Below are positions 9,186 through 18,087 of a stretch of DNA of 53,957 nt, in pieces; position 1 is the stretch's first letter, and each line of letters opens with the position of its first letter. Under the pieces are notes generated by a model. It ran no database searches, had not been told where the DNA came from, and saw nothing but the letters and a program-made list of their open reading frames with translations. The translations under genes and the position numbers were made by a program. Source of the stretch: Candidatus Acetatifactor stercoripullorum (GTDB lineage Bacteria > Bacillota > Clostridia > Lachnospirales > Lachnospiraceae); the NCBI GenBank assembly GCA_019114005.1, contig DXGH01000008.1, positions 1 to 53,957 on the forward strand, in the 5' to 3' direction.

Positions 9186-9912
9186 TCCGTATAAGGTTCT
9201 CGGAGTAAGCAGAGACGCTTCCGAGGAGGAAATCAAAAAAGCATATAAGGCTCTGAGCCGCAAGTATCATCCGGACGCCAATATCAACAATCCTAATAAG
9301 GCCCAGGCGGAAGAAAAGTTTAAGGAGATACAGGCGGCATACCAGCAGATTATGAAGGAGCGCACAGAGGGCTACAGCTATGGCGGTACGGGAGGAGGCG
9401 GCAGCTACGGCGGAGGCAGCTATGGAGGCGGCTATGACGGAGGCGGTTTCGGCTATGGCCCCTTTGGAGGCTTCGGCGGCTTTGGGGATTTTGGACAGGG
9501 CCAGAGCGCAGGATATGAGGAGGAGCCTCATCTGCGGGCGGCCGGCAATTATGTGCGGAACGGATATTATAAAGAGGCCAGGAATGCGCTGGATAGCATG
9601 GGGCAGCATGAGCGGGGGGCAAGATGGTACTATTACAGCGCCATAGCCCACGCGGGGCTTGGCAATAATGTGGCTGCTTTAGAACACGCCAAAAAGGCGG
9701 CGGCCCTGGAGCCTGGGAATGCAGATTACCAGAATCTGGTATATCAGTTTGAAAACGGAGGCACCTGGTATTCCAGGCGGCAGGCGGCGTACGGTTATCC
9801 CTCCATGGGAGGCGGCAATATCTGTTTAAAGCTGTGCATTGCAAATCTGATCTGTAATCTCTGCTGCGGCGGAGGCGGTATGTGCTGCGGCGGAAGAGGA
9901 TACTATTATTGA
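9178..9912 (+). CDS. DnaJ-domain protein with Gly-rich linker and Cys-rich tail
   Basis: A 244-residue protein starting with a J domain (residues 1-62) that carries the HPD motif needed to stimulate DnaK ([10 protein letters not shown]). A Gly/Tyr/Ser-rich linker follows (residues about 66-110), then a helical repeat section resembling a TPR ([32 protein letters not shown]). The C-terminus is unusual: hydrophobic and Cys-rich, with paired cysteines amid glycines ([12 protein letters not shown]). It is not DnaJ itself, lacking its central zinc domain. The start overlaps the DUF5685 gene, which may be its client or partner. Confidence 0.85.
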   Translation: MNDPYKVLGVSRDASEEEIKKAYKALSRKYHPDANINNPNKAQAEEKFKEIQAAYQQIMKERTEGYSYGGTGGGGSYGGGSYGGGYDGGGFGYGPFGGFGGFGDFGQGQSAGYEEEPHLRAAGNYVRNGYYKEARNALDSMGQHERGARWYYYSAIAHAGLGNNVAALEHAKKAAALEPGNADYQNLVYQFENGGTWYSRRQAAYGYPSMGGGNICLKLCIANLICNLCCGGGGMCCGGRGYYY

Positions 9913-9929
9913 TAGGAATAAAAAAGCCC

Positions 9930-9958
9930 TTGCAATTTATTCTGCATCCGATTATAAT
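9930..9958 (+). promoter_or_regulatory. Sigma-A promoter of nrdDG
   Basis: TTGCAA (9930-9935), 17 bases, then TATAAT (9953-9958). It lies just after the DnaJ-domain gene and directly before the putative NrdR box. Confidence 0.88.
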
Positions 9959-9963
9959 GAAAT

Positions 9964-10009
9964 ACAAGATATAGGTGTGAGTTTCGAAGTGATACACAAA
10001 ATATTGTGC
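9964..10009 (+). promoter_or_regulatory. Putative NrdR operator region
   Basis: ACACAAAATATTGTGC at 9994-10009 matches the NrdR box consensus ACACWATATATWGTGT at 14 of 16 positions. A weaker half-matching copy (ACAAGATATAGGTGT) begins at 9964, about 30 bases upstream, close to the normal 31-32 base tandem spacing. The pair starts five bases after the -10 box, a position fitting repression of ribonucleotide reductase by NrdR. The regulator gene is not in this window. Confidence 0.6.
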
Positions 10010-10121
10010 GATTTTTTGGGTGTTTGTTTTGCCGGAAAATGGCGCGCAGGTGGTCGTACGGGAGGCTTGTATCCCCATACGGCCATCGTTTATGTGATGT
10101 GTACACGGTAGAGGAAAGAGG

Positions 10122-12254
10122 ATGCTTATGAGGATACAGAAAAGAGACGGGCGTATTGTGCCGTACGAGGAAGAAAAGATTGTGGCGGCCATTCAGAAGG
10201 CCAACAATGAAGTGGAGAAGGAATATCGTGCGGAGGAGGAATTGATCGGGGAAATCCTGGACGATGTGAAGCAGGAAGGGAAAGAGCTTCTGACGGTGGA
10301 GCATGTGCAGGATATGATTGAGGAGCGGCTGGTAAGCCACAATAAATATACGCTTGCCAAGAAATATATCGTGTACCGCTATCAGAGAAGCCTGCTGCGC
10401 AAATCCAACACTACCGATGAATCCATTCTGAAGCTGATTCGGAATGAGAACAAGGAGCTTGCGGAAGAAAACTCCAACAAAAACACAAGGCTTGCTTCCA
10501 CCCAGCGGGACTATATTGCAGGAGAGGTATCCAGGGATGTGACCAGGCGTCTGCTTCTGCCGGAGCATATTGCGTTAGCCCACGAAAACGGCGCTATTCA
10601 TTTTCATGATGCGGATTATTTCATTCAGCCGATTTTCAACTGCTGTCTGATCAATATTCAGGATATGCTGGACAACGGAACTTCTATCAACGGCAAGCTG
10701 ATCGAGTCACCCAAGAGCTTTCAGGTGGCCTGCACCGTAACGACACAGATTATTGCGGCGGTGGCCAGCAATCAGTACGGGGGACAGTCTGTGAACATAA
10801 AGCATCTGGGAAAGTATCTGCGCAAAAGCAGGCTGAAGTTTGAACAGCAGCTGGACCAGGAATTTGGGGACAGCCTGGATGCTCAGGCGAAGAAAAAAAT
10901 CGTGGATATACGCCTTCGGGATGAGCTCAGAAGCGGTGTGCAGACCATACAGTATCAGATTAACACGCTGATGACCACAAATGGCCAGTCTCCCTTTGTG
11001 ACCTTATTTCTTCACATTGACGAGGAGGATGAATATGTGGAGGAGACGGTGCAGATTATTGAGGAGATTCTCACCCAGCGCCTGCAGGGAACCAAGAATG
11101 AGAAAGGGGTTTATGTGACCCCTGCGTTTCCTAAGCTGGTTTATGTGCTGGATGAAAATAACTGTCTCAAGGGCGGCAAATACGATTATGTGACGCACCT
11201 TGCAGCCAGATGCTCCGCAAAGAGGATGTACCCTGACTATATCTCTGCCAAGAAAATGCGGGAAAACTATGAGGGAAATGTGTTCTCCTGCATGGGCTGC
11301 CGTTCCTTTTTGTCTCCCTGGAAGGACGAAAACGGAAATTATAAATGGGAGGGCCGTTTTAACCAGGGTGTGGTAAGCTTAAACCTCCCTCAGATCGGAA
11401 TTCTGGCAAAGGGCGATGAGAAAGTATTCTGGGAGATTTTGGAGGAGAGGCTTCAGCTGTGCTACGAGGCGTTAATGTGCAGACACAAGGCCCTTGAGGG
11501 CACTGTATCCGACGTAAGTCCCATCCACTGGCAGTACGGCGCCATTGCAAGGCTGAAAAAGGGCGAAAAGATAGATAAATATCTCCATGGCGGCTATTCC
11601 ACCATGTCTCTCGGCTACATTGGGCTTTACGAGACCACCTATCTCATGAAGGGCTGCAGCCACACGAAGCCGGAGGGAAAAGAATTTGCCATGAAGGTGA
11701 TGGATTATATGCAGGAGACGGCGGCAAGATGGAAGGAAGAGACGGGCATCGGCTTTAGTCTTTACGGCACGCCTGCGGAAACTCTCTGCTACCGCTTTGC
11801 AAGAATTGACCGGGAGAAATTCGGCGACATTGAAAATGTAACGGATAAGGGGTATTATACCAATTCCTACCATGTAGATGTGCGGGAAAATATTGATGCC
11901 TTTACAAAATTTACCTTTGAGAGCGAATTCCAGAATAAGTCTCTGGGCGGGGCGATTTCCTATGTGGAAATTCCAAATCTGAACAATAATCTGGAAGCCC
12001 TGGAGGAACTGATCCGGTTTATTTATGACAATATCCAGTACGGAGAGTTTAACACCAAGTCTGATTACTGCCATGTGTGCGGCTTTGACGGTGAGATACA
12101 GATCAACGAAAACATGGAATGGGAATGCCCTCAGTGCCACAATAAGGATCACGCAAAGATGAACGTGACCAGGAGAACCTGCGGTTATCTGGGGGAGAAT
12201 TTCTGGAATGCAGGAAAAACCAAGGAAATAAAGGCCAGGGTGCTTCATCTATGA
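10122..12254 (+). CDS. nrdD: Anaerobic ribonucleoside-triphosphate reductase
   Basis: A class III reductase of about 710 residues that makes dNTPs from NTPs without oxygen, using a glycyl radical. The N-terminal ATP-cone (IQKRDGRIVPYEEEKI, residues about 3-95) senses ATP/dATP. The C-terminus has the zinc site CHVCG...CPQC and the glycyl-radical loop RRTCGYLG. The start is ambiguous: ATG 10122 and ATG 10128 are in frame and both have GAGG at workable distances. Its stop overlaps nrdG by four bases (ATGA), coupling it to its activase. Confidence 0.97.
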   Translation: MLMRIQKRDGRIVPYEEEKIVAAIQKANNEVEKEYRAEEELIGEILDDVKQEGKELLTVEHVQDMIEERLVSHNKYTLAKKYIVYRYQRSLLRKSNTTDESILKLIRNENKELAEENSNKNTRLASTQRDYIAGEVSRDVTRRLLLPEHIALAHENGAIHFHDADYFIQPIFNCCLINIQDMLDNGTSINGKLIESPKSFQVACTVTTQIIAAVASNQYGGQSVNIKHLGKYLRKSRLKFEQQLDQEFGDSLDAQAKKKIVDIRLRDELRSGVQTIQYQINTLMTTNGQSPFVTLFLHIDEEDEYVEETVQIIEEILTQRLQGTKNEKGVYVTPAFPKLVYVLDENNCLKGGKYDYVTHLAARCSAKRMYPDYISAKKMRENYEGNVFSCMGCRSFLSPWKDENGNYKWEGRFNQGVVSLNLPQIGILAKGDEKVFWEILEERLQLCYEALMCRHKALEGTVSDVSPIHWQYGAIARLKKGEKIDKYLHGGYSTMSLGYIGLYETTYLMKGCSHTKPEGKEFAMKVMDYMQETAARWKEETGIGFSLYGTPAETLCYRFARIDREKFGDIENVTDKGYYTNSYHVDVRENIDAFTKFTFESEFQNKSLGGAISYVEIPNLNNNLEALEELIRFIYDNIQYGEFNTKSDYCHVCGFDGEIQINENMEWECPQCHNKDHAKMNVTRRTCGYLGENFWNAGKTKEIKARVLHL

Positions 12255-12769
12255 ATTATGCGGCCATCAAAAAAACAGATGTAGCCAACGGGCCGGGGGT
12301 GCGGGTGTCGCTGTTTGTAAGCGGCTGCACCCACGGCTGCAAGGGCTGCTTTAACAGCGAGGCGTGGGATTTCGGATACGGAAATCCCTATACGGTCCAG
12401 ACAGAGACGGAAATTTTAAAAGCGCTGGCACCTGATTATATACGGGGGCTCAGCCTGCTGGGAGGAGAGCCCTTAGACCCCAGAAACAGGAAAGAGGTGC
12501 TCTCCCTTGTGGAGAAGGTGCGTCTTTCCTATCCGAAAAAGGATATTTGGTGCTATACGGGATATGATTATGAAAAGGATCTGCTGCCCCTGGCACAGCA
12601 GGGGGAGAAAACAGTCAGCTCCCTTCTCCAGCTTATCGATGTGCTTGTGGATGGAGAGTTTGTGGAGGAACTGAAAAACCTCAAGCTGCCCTTTAGAGGC
12701 TCTGAAAACCAAAGATTGATCGATGTACAGGAATCTCTCCGGCAAAAAAAGGTAGTTTTGGCAAAATAG
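12251..12769 (+). CDS. nrdG: Anaerobic ribonucleotide reductase activating protein
   Basis: A 172-residue radical-SAM enzyme that installs the glycyl radical on NrdD. The [4Fe-4S] motif CxxxCxxC is formed by Cys26, Cys30 and Cys33 (SGCTHGCKGCFN). LLGGEPLDP supplies the SAM-binding GGE motif. Length is typical. Its stop codon lies inside the left arm of a perfect 16-base dyad (12754-12791). Confidence 0.97.
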   Translation: MNYAAIKKTDVANGPGVRVSLFVSGCTHGCKGCFNSEAWDFGYGNPYTVQTETEILKALAPDYIRGLSLLGGEPLDPRNRKEVLSLVEKVRLSYPKKDIWCYTGYDYEKDLLPLAQQGEKTVSSLLQLIDVLVDGEFVEELKNLKLPFRGSENQRLIDVQESLRQKKVVLAK

Positions 12770-12791
12770 TACTTCCTATTTTGCCAAAACT
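12754..12791. repeat. Perfect 16-bp inverted repeat across the nrdG stop
   Basis: AGTTTTGGCAAAATAG (12754-12769) and its exact complement CTATTTTGCCAAAACT (12776-12791) are separated by six bases. No T run follows, so it is not a normal intrinsic terminator. A TATAAT at 12796-12801 lies five bases downstream, so the right arm would cover the -35 region of a promoter for rho. Confidence 0.9.
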
Positions 12792-12999
12792 GTATTATAA
12801 TGCTTTCATATAAACGATTGATTCATCAAAAAGTCAAGGAACACGTCCATTGACCTGTCTGAGAAAGAAATCCCTGAAATAAAAAGTTGGAAAGCTCCTT
12901 TCGAGCGTGGAATGGAAATCTGCTGAAACGGATAAGGAGTATCACTGTAAAAGGAAGGGCCTCAAGGGGCTGCTTTAGTATAGGAGGATTTGGGAGTAT

Positions 13000-14571
13000 A
13001 TGAGAGAAAAATATGAATCATTGGCACTGGTACAGCTGAAAGAGCTGGCGAAGGTGCGTGGACTTAAGGGAATCTCGGCTATGAAGAAGGCAGAGCTGGT
13101 GGAGGCTATGCTGGCAGAGGACGCCCGGTTAAAGAAAGAGGAGGAAAACGCTTCCAAGAAGCAGGAGACGGCAGTGCACAAAGCCCCTTCCAGAGTAGAA
13201 AGCGCTTCCCGCTATGAAAACGGCGCCAAAGGAGAAGCTTCCCAGAGAGGGGAACGGCCTCAGCGGGGAGAGAGGCCTCAGAGAGAAGAGAGACTTCAGA
13301 GAGAGGAGAGACCTCAGAGAGAAGAAAGACCTCAGAGAGAGGAAAACCACCAGAAAGAGAACCAGCAAAGAAGTGAAGAGCGGTCAAGAGGGGAAGGCCG
13401 TGTCAATGAGATTTACGACGAAGGCCAGTATCCCAAGGAGCTGGACAGCGGCGAGGAGGCCAGCGGCATTTTGGAGGTTATGCCGGATGGCTATGGTTTT
13501 ATCCGCTGTGAGAATTATCTGCCCGGTGAAAACGACGTGTATGTGGCGCCCAGCCAGATCCGGCGTTTTGGGTTAAAGACCGGAGACATTCTGCGGGGCA
13601 ATAAGCGGGTAAAGACTCAGCAGGAGAAATTCAGCGCTCTTTTGTTTATCCGCACCATAAACGGCTATACTCCCGAGGAATCTGCAAAGAGAATGGCATT
13701 TGAAGATATGACCCCCATTTTCCCCAACCGACGCATCAAGCTGGAGACGCCAGGCTGCAGCATTGCAATGAGGGTGATGGACCTGGTAAGTCCTGTGGGA
13801 AAGGGACAGCGCGGCATGATTGTTTCCCCTCCCAAGGCAGGAAAGACTACCCTGTTAAAGGAGGTAGCCAAATCGGTTCTGCGCACCAATCCCCACATGC
13901 ACATGCTGATTCTGCTCATTGACGAACGGCCGGAGGAAGTGACGGATATCAAAGAGGCCATCCAGGGGGATAATGTGGAGGTGATTTACTCTACTTTTGA
14001 CGAGCTGCCCGAGCATCACAAGAGAGTATCGGAAATGGTGATCGAACGTGCCAAGCGTCTGGTAGAGCACAAAAAGGATGTGGTGATTCTCTTGGACAGC
14101 ATCACTCGCCTGACCAGAGCCTACAATCAGGTGGTTCCTCCCAGCGGGCGGACTCTTTCAGGCGGACTGGATCCCTCTGCCCTTCATATGCCCAAACGGT
14201 TTTTCGGCGCGGCCCGCAATATGAGAGAGGGCGGGAGTCTGACCATTCTGGCTACGGCCTTGGTGGATACGGGCAGCAAGATGGATGATGTGGTATACGA
14301 GGAATTTAAGGGAACAGGAAATATGGAGATGGTACTGGATCGCAGGCTGTCCGAGAAGCGGATATTTCCAGCCATTGATCTGGCCAAATCCGGCACCAGA
14401 AGAGAGGATCTTTTGCTTTCGCCGGAGGAGATGGAGGCCATCAATGTGATGCGCAAGGCGCTCAATGGACTAAAGCCCGATGAGGCGGCAGACCGGATTC
14501 TGGACATGTTTGCCCGCACCAGAAACAATATGGAATTTGTGGCAATGGTAAAAAAGAACAAATTTATTTGA
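13000..14571 (+). CDS. rho: Transcription termination factor Rho with extended N-terminus
   Basis: A 523-residue hexameric RNA helicase that ends transcription of untranslated RNA. It has an N-terminal SAP-like helical segment (LVQLKELAKVRGLKGISAMKKAELVEAML, about residues 8-37 in pieces), a charged low-complexity insert (about 45-135), the RNA-binding cold-shock fold (GILEVMPDGYGFIR), and the ATPase core with P-loop SPPKAGKTT and the secondary RNA-binding region. The insert carries five ERPQRE-type repeats and makes the protein about 100 residues longer than E. coli Rho. AGGAGG at 12982-12987 supports ATG 13000. A leader of about 200 bases precedes it, without a recognisable fold. Confidence 0.97.
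   Translation: MREKYESLALVQLKELAKVRGLKGISAMKKAELVEAMLAEDARLKKEEENASKKQETAVHKAPSRVESASRYENGAKGEASQRGERPQRGERPQREERLQREERPQREERPQREENHQKENQQRSEERSRGEGRVNEIYDEGQYPKELDSGEEASGILEVMPDGYGFIRCENYLPGENDVYVAPSQIRRFGLKTGDILRGNKRVKTQQEKFSALLFIRTINGYTPEESAKRMAFEDMTPIFPNRRIKLETPGCSIAMRVMDLVSPVGKGQRGMIVSPPKAGKTTLLKEVAKSVLRTNPHMHMLILLIDERPEEVTDIKEAIQGDNVEVIYSTFDELPEHHKRVSEMVIERAKRLVEHKKDVVILLDSITRLTRAYNQVVPPSGRTLSGGLDPSALHMPKRFFGAARNMREGGSLTILATALVDTGSKMDDVVYEEFKGTGNMEMVLDRRLSEKRIFPAIDLAKSGTRREDLLLSPEEMEAINVMRKALNGLKPDEAADRILDMFARTRNNMEFVAMVKKNKFI
13252..13341 (+). repeat. Five 18-base in-frame repeats in rho
   Basis: Five consecutive units encode ERPQRG, ERPQRE, ERLQRE, ERPQRE and ERPQRE (Rho residues about 85-114). 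A sixth, decayed unit reads ENHQKE. The DNA copies are close but not identical, suggesting expansion by slippage. Confidence 0.9.
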
Positions 14572-14579
14572 TTTAAGTA

Positions 14580-14608
14580 TTGCAAGCCTTGTTTTGTTAT
14601 GTTACAAT
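14580..14608 (+). promoter_or_regulatory. Sigma-A promoter of rpmE
   Basis: TTGCAA (14580-14585), 17 bases, TACAAT (14603-14608), starting eight bases after the rho stop. Confidence 0.82.
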
Positions 14609-14692
14609 AATACCGCTGTTTGTGGTTCCATAGGCAGTGAGGATGCGAATATAGACCTATTTAGCTAATTTTACAATAGAGAGGTGAAAAAA

Positions 14693-14893
14693 ATGAAAGA
14701 AGGAATCCATCCCGCATATTATCAGGCAACAGTAACCTGCAACTGTGGCAACACCTTTGTGACCGGCTCTACCAAGCCTGAGATTCACGTGGAGGTTTGT
14801 TCAAAGTGCCATCCGTTCTATACAGGACAGCAGAAAACTGCAAGGGCAGATGGACGGATTGAGAAGTTCAACAGGAAATACGGTGTCAAATAA
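14693..14893 (+). CDS. rpmE: 50S ribosomal protein L31, zinc-binding form
   Basis: A 66-residue L31 of the cysteine-containing type: CNCG near the N-terminus and CSKCHPF in the middle form the zinc site, and [11 protein letters not shown] is the usual C-terminus. ATG 14693 is chosen over an in-frame GTG at 14684 because GAGAGGTG (14679-14686) overlaps the GTG. Zinc-bound L31 is commonly replaced by a zinc-free paralogue under zinc starvation; no such paralogue is in this window. Confidence 0.97.
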   Translation: MKEGIHPAYYQATVTCNCGNTFVTGSTKPEIHVEVCSKCHPFYTGQQKTARADGRIEKFNRKYGVK

Positions 14894-14901
14894 GAACGCA
14901 G

Positions 14902-14938
14902 AAAAGGTTGAGGTATTTCTATCTCAACCTTTTTTTTC
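14902..14938 (+). terminator. Intrinsic terminator after rpmE
   Basis: AAAAGGTTGAG and CTCAACCTTTTTTTT pair across a short loop, then T run. Confidence 0.9.
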
Positions 14939-14961
14939 CAAAGTAAAGGTGCAAAGAGACT

Positions 14962-15954
14962 ATGGCAAGAAAAAAATGCAACCGGTATTCCGGCATTGGC
15001 GGGCAGGCCGTGCTGGAAGGTATTATGATGAAGAACAAAGAGAATTATGCGGTAGCCGTGAGAAAGCCGGACGGAGAAATTGAAGTGGAGCTGGAATATT
15101 ACCAGGGAGTGCTGCATGGTCATAAAATAAAGGAGCTGCCCTTTATCCGGGGAATTTTTAATTTTGTGGATTCCCTGATTCTCGGCACAAGGGCGTTAAA
15201 TTATTCCGCTTCCTTCTACGAGGAGGAAGAAGAGGAGACGAAGCTTGACAAGGCATTGAATAAAATGTCTAAGGGAAATGCGCAGAAGGTGCTCACAGGG
15301 TTTGTGACCGTTCTTTCAGTGGTGCTTGCGGTGGGTATTTTTATTGTGCTTCCTTATTATATTTCTTCCCTTTTTGACGGTTATATCCGCAACCGTTCTC
15401 TGATGACCATTGTGGAGGGCATCATCCGCATCGGTATTTTTGTGTTGTATGTGTGGGGGATCAGCGCCATGCAGGATATCAGGCGCTTGTATCGGTATCA
15501 TGGTGCGGAGCACAAATGTATCAACTGTATCGAGAAGGGCAGGCCGCTTACCGTGCACAATGTGATGCGCAGCTCCAGACTGCACAGGAGATGCGGAACC
15601 AGTTTTCTGTTTTTTGTGTTTTTTGTAAGCATTATTTTGTTTTTCTTTATTCAGGTGGACAGCGTGGCGGCCAAGGTGGTGCTGCGGGTGCTGCTTTTGC
15701 CCGTGGTTGCTGGGATTTCCTATGAGATCATTCGTCTCGCGGGACGAAGCGACAATCTGCTTGTGCGGATTCTTTCTGCTCCGGGGATGTGGATTCAGCG
15801 TATGACCACGAAGGAGCCGGATGAAAGCATGGTGGAGGTTGCAATAGCAGCGGTGGAAGCTGTGTTTGACTGGAAAAATTATCTCTATGAGAATTTTGGC
15901 TATGAGGTGGATGAAACCTGGATGGAACAGGAATCCGGCAGAGAGGATGACTGA
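14962..15954 (+). CDS. DUF1385 family membrane protein
   Basis: A 330-residue protein of the DUF1385 family, recognised by YSGIGGQAVLEGIMMK at the N-terminus and GAEHKCINCIEKGRPLTVHNVMRSSRLHRRCGTSF in the middle (given here as landmarks HKCINC and LHRRCGTSF). Two hydrophobic regions (about residues 110-165 and 215-255) place it in the membrane. The position between rpmE and prmC-prfA is conserved in many Firmicutes, but its role is not established. AAAGGTG upstream sets ATG 14962. Confidence 0.88.
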   Translation: MARKKCNRYSGIGGQAVLEGIMMKNKENYAVAVRKPDGEIEVELEYYQGVLHGHKIKELPFIRGIFNFVDSLILGTRALNYSASFYEEEEEETKLDKALNKMSKGNAQKVLTGFVTVLSVVLAVGIFIVLPYYISSLFDGYIRNRSLMTIVEGIIRIGIFVLYVWGISAMQDIRRLYRYHGAEHKCINCIEKGRPLTVHNVMRSSRLHRRCGTSFLFFVFFVSIILFFFIQVDSVAAKVVLRVLLLPVVAGISYEIIRLAGRSDNLLVRILSAPGMWIQRMTTKEPDESMVEVAIAAVEAVFDWKNYLYENFGYEVDETWMEQESGREDD

Positions 15955-15976
15955 GAGGACGAGGCGGTAAGGGCTT

Positions 15977-16873
15977 ATGACATATGAGGAATGCTTTCAG
16001 AGTGGAAAAGCAGTCCTGGAGAGGGCCGGAGTACAGGAAGCCGCGCTGGATGCCAGGCTGCTTTTAGAGTATGTGTGTGATACGGATAGAAATACCCTGC
16101 TGGCGCATGGAGAAAAAGAAGTTTTGGACAGCCAGGCAGGGGCTTATGAGAGCCTGATCGAAAAGCGGGCCCGGAGGATACCTCTTCAGCATTTGACCGG
16201 CGTTCAGGAGTTTATGGGGCTTGTATTTGCGGTCAATGAGCATGTGTTGATTCCCAGGCAGGATACGGAAATCCTGGTGGAGGAGGTGCTTCGGGAGCTT
16301 TCCGACGGAAGCAGGATTCTGGATATGTGTACCGGCTCAGGGTGCATTCTGATCAGCCTGCTGCATTTTTCCAATCACTGTCAGGGGATGGGCGTTGATA
16401 TCTCCGGAGAAGCGTTAAGGACGGCTGAAGAGAACGCCGTGCGAAACGGTCTGTTCTTGGAAAAGGCGCCTTGGGAGGAATGGGGTGCTTCCTGGGACTT
16501 ATGCGGGCAGGAGAAGGCAGGAATCTGCTTTCTGCAAAGTGATTTGTTTGCGTCCGTAAAAGGAAAATTCGAGGTGATTGTTTCCAATCCCCCTTACATT
16601 CCCAGCGCTGTTTTGGATACGCTGATGCCCGAGGTGAGAGAGCATGAACCAAGACTGGCTCTTGACGGCCATGAGGATGGATTGTATTTTTATCGTAAGA
16701 TTATCTCAGGCAGCAGAGAACACCTGACAGGCGGGGGACGGCTTTTTTTGGAAATTGGATATGATCAGGGGGAAGCCGTGAAGAGCCTCATGGAGCAAAA
16801 GGGCTTTAAGGATATTGTGATAGTGAAGGATTACGGAGGACTTGACAGAGTAGTGTCAGGAACCTTGTCTTAG
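15977..16873 (+). CDS. prmC: Peptide chain release factor N5-glutamine methyltransferase
   Basis: A 298-residue SAM-dependent enzyme that methylates the glutamine of the GGQ motif in release factors. It has an N-terminal helical domain, the SAM site (ILDMCTGSGCILI, residues about 114-126) and the catalytic NPPY motif starting at Asn204 (SNPPYIPS). Its substrate, prfA, is the next gene, 78 bases away, as in many Firmicutes. Confidence 0.96.
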   Translation: MTYEECFQSGKAVLERAGVQEAALDARLLLEYVCDTDRNTLLAHGEKEVLDSQAGAYESLIEKRARRIPLQHLTGVQEFMGLVFAVNEHVLIPRQDTEILVEEVLRELSDGSRILDMCTGSGCILISLLHFSNHCQGMGVDISGEALRTAEENAVRNGLFLEKAPWEEWGASWDLCGQEKAGICFLQSDLFASVKGKFEVIVSNPPYIPSAVLDTLMPEVREHEPRLALDGHEDGLYFYRKIISGSREHLTGGGRLFLEIGYDQGEAVKSLMEQKGFKDIVIVKDYGGLDRVVSGTLS

Positions 16874-16951
16874 GAATAAGGAAGCAGCCTTGGAAAATCT
16901 GCGGCAGCGGAAAGGGAAAGACACAGGCTGGAGGTTTTTAGGAGAAGAAAA

Positions 16952-18028
16952 ATGTTTGACAAGCTGGAAGATTTATTAATTCGTTTTGAGGAGATTATGA
17001 GTGAGCTCCATGAGCCGACGGTGGCCAACAATCAGGAGCGGTTTCGAAAGCTGATGAAGGAGCAGAGCGATTTGACTCCTATCATAAACGCCTATACGGA
17101 ATACAAAAAGTGCAATCAGGAAGTTGCGGACTCTCTGGCAATGCTGGAAGAGGAAAATGATGAAGAAATGCGGGAGATGATCAAGGAGACCCTGAGTGAA
17201 AACAGGAAAAGGGCAGAGGAGCTGGAGCAGGAGTTGAAGGTGCTGCTTTTGCCCAAGGACCCCAATGACGATAAAAACGTGATTGTGGAAATCCGCGCAG
17301 GCGCAGGAGGAGACGAGGCCGCCCTGTTTGCCGCAGAAATCTACCGTATGTATGTGCACTACGCAGAGGGACACCGCTGGAAGGTGGAGACCCTCAATGT
17401 GGATGAAATTGGGATCGGCGGCATGAAGGAAGTCCAGTTTATGATTACAGGACAGGGCGCGTATTCCAGAATGAAGTATGAAAGCGGCGTTCACCGGGTA
17501 CAGCGTGTGCCGGAGACGGAGAGCGGCGGCCGCATTCACACCTCTACCATCAGCGTGGCGGTAATGCCTGAGGTGGATGAGGATATTGACATTGTGATTG
17601 ACGACAAGGATATCCGTATCGATGTAATGCGTGCGTCGGGAAACGGCGGACAGTGCGTCAACACCACTGACTCCGCAGTGCGACTGACCCATTATCCCAC
17701 AGGGATTGTGGTGTACAGCCAGACAGAGAAGTCGCAGCTGCAAAACAAGGCAAAGGCATTTGCCCTGCTTCGGGCAAAGCTTTATGATCTGGAGCAGCAG
17801 CAGAGACACGACGCTGAGGCGGAGCTTCGCCGCAGCCAGATCGGAACGGGAGACCGCTCAGAAAAAATACGAACCTATAATTTCCCTCAGGGGCGCGTTA
17901 CCGACCACCGTATCGGATTGACCCTCTACAAGCTGGACAAGGTGATGAACGGCGACATCGAGGAGATCATTGACGCCTGCATCGCAGCCGACCAGGCGGC
18001 AAAGCTGGCAAAGATGAACGAAGAGTAG
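16952..18028 (+). CDS. prfA: Peptide chain release factor 1
   Basis: A 358-residue class I release factor that ends translation at UAA and UAG. The GGQ motif (ASGNGGQ, residues about 232-234) drives peptide release and is the target of Prm[16 protein letters not shown] carries the tripeptide PxT (here PET) that identifies RF1 rather than RF2. The length is typical. The last codons are part of a local duplication and inverted repeat that extends into the next gene's leader. Confidence 0.97.
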   Translation: MFDKLEDLLIRFEEIMSELHEPTVANNQERFRKLMKEQSDLTPIINAYTEYKKCNQEVADSLAMLEEENDEEMREMIKETLSENRKRAEELEQELKVLLLPKDPNDDKNVIVEIRAGAGGDEAALFAAEIYRMYVHYAEGHRWKVETLNVDEIGIGGMKEVQFMITGQGAYSRMKYESGVHRVQRVPETESGGRIHTSTISVAVMPEVDEDIDIVIDDKDIRIDVMRASGNGGQCVNTTDSAVRLTHYPTGIVVYSQTEKSQLQNKAKAFALLRAKLYDLEQQQRHDAEAELRRSQIGTGDRSEKIRTYNFPQGRVTDHRIGLTLYKLDKVMNGDIEEIIDACIAADQAAKLAKMNEE

Positions 18029-18044
18029 GTGCCGCCTGGTCGGC
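17987..18044. repeat. 15-bp inverted repeat around the prfA stop
   Basis: GCCGACCAGGCGGCA (17987-18001) and its exact complement TGCCGCCTGGTCGGC (18030-18044) bracket the last codons and stop of prfA with a 28-base loop. There is no T run after the right arm. Confidence 0.9.
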
Positions 18045-18084
18045 TTGGATCAAGGCGGCAAAGTTAGCAAAGATGGAGGAGTAG
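17994..18084 (+). repeat. Partial duplication of the prfA 3' end
   Basis: Positions 17994-18028 (the last codons and stop of prfA) reappear at 18053-18084 with two substitutions near the middle and a 3-base deletion close to the end. The second copy includes the GGAGG (18075-18079) that serves as ribosome site for the following lipoprotein gene. Confidence 0.82.
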
Positions 18085-18087
18085 AAA

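Noticed and set aside
13252..13341. CRISPR-like short repeats
   Set aside because: The repeats are adjacent, in frame and coding, with no spacers. No CRISPR array was seen anywhere in the window.
13106..13387. Serine/leucine repeat protein on the minus strand of rho
   Set aside because: Mirror of the ERPQRE repeats in rho, not a gene.
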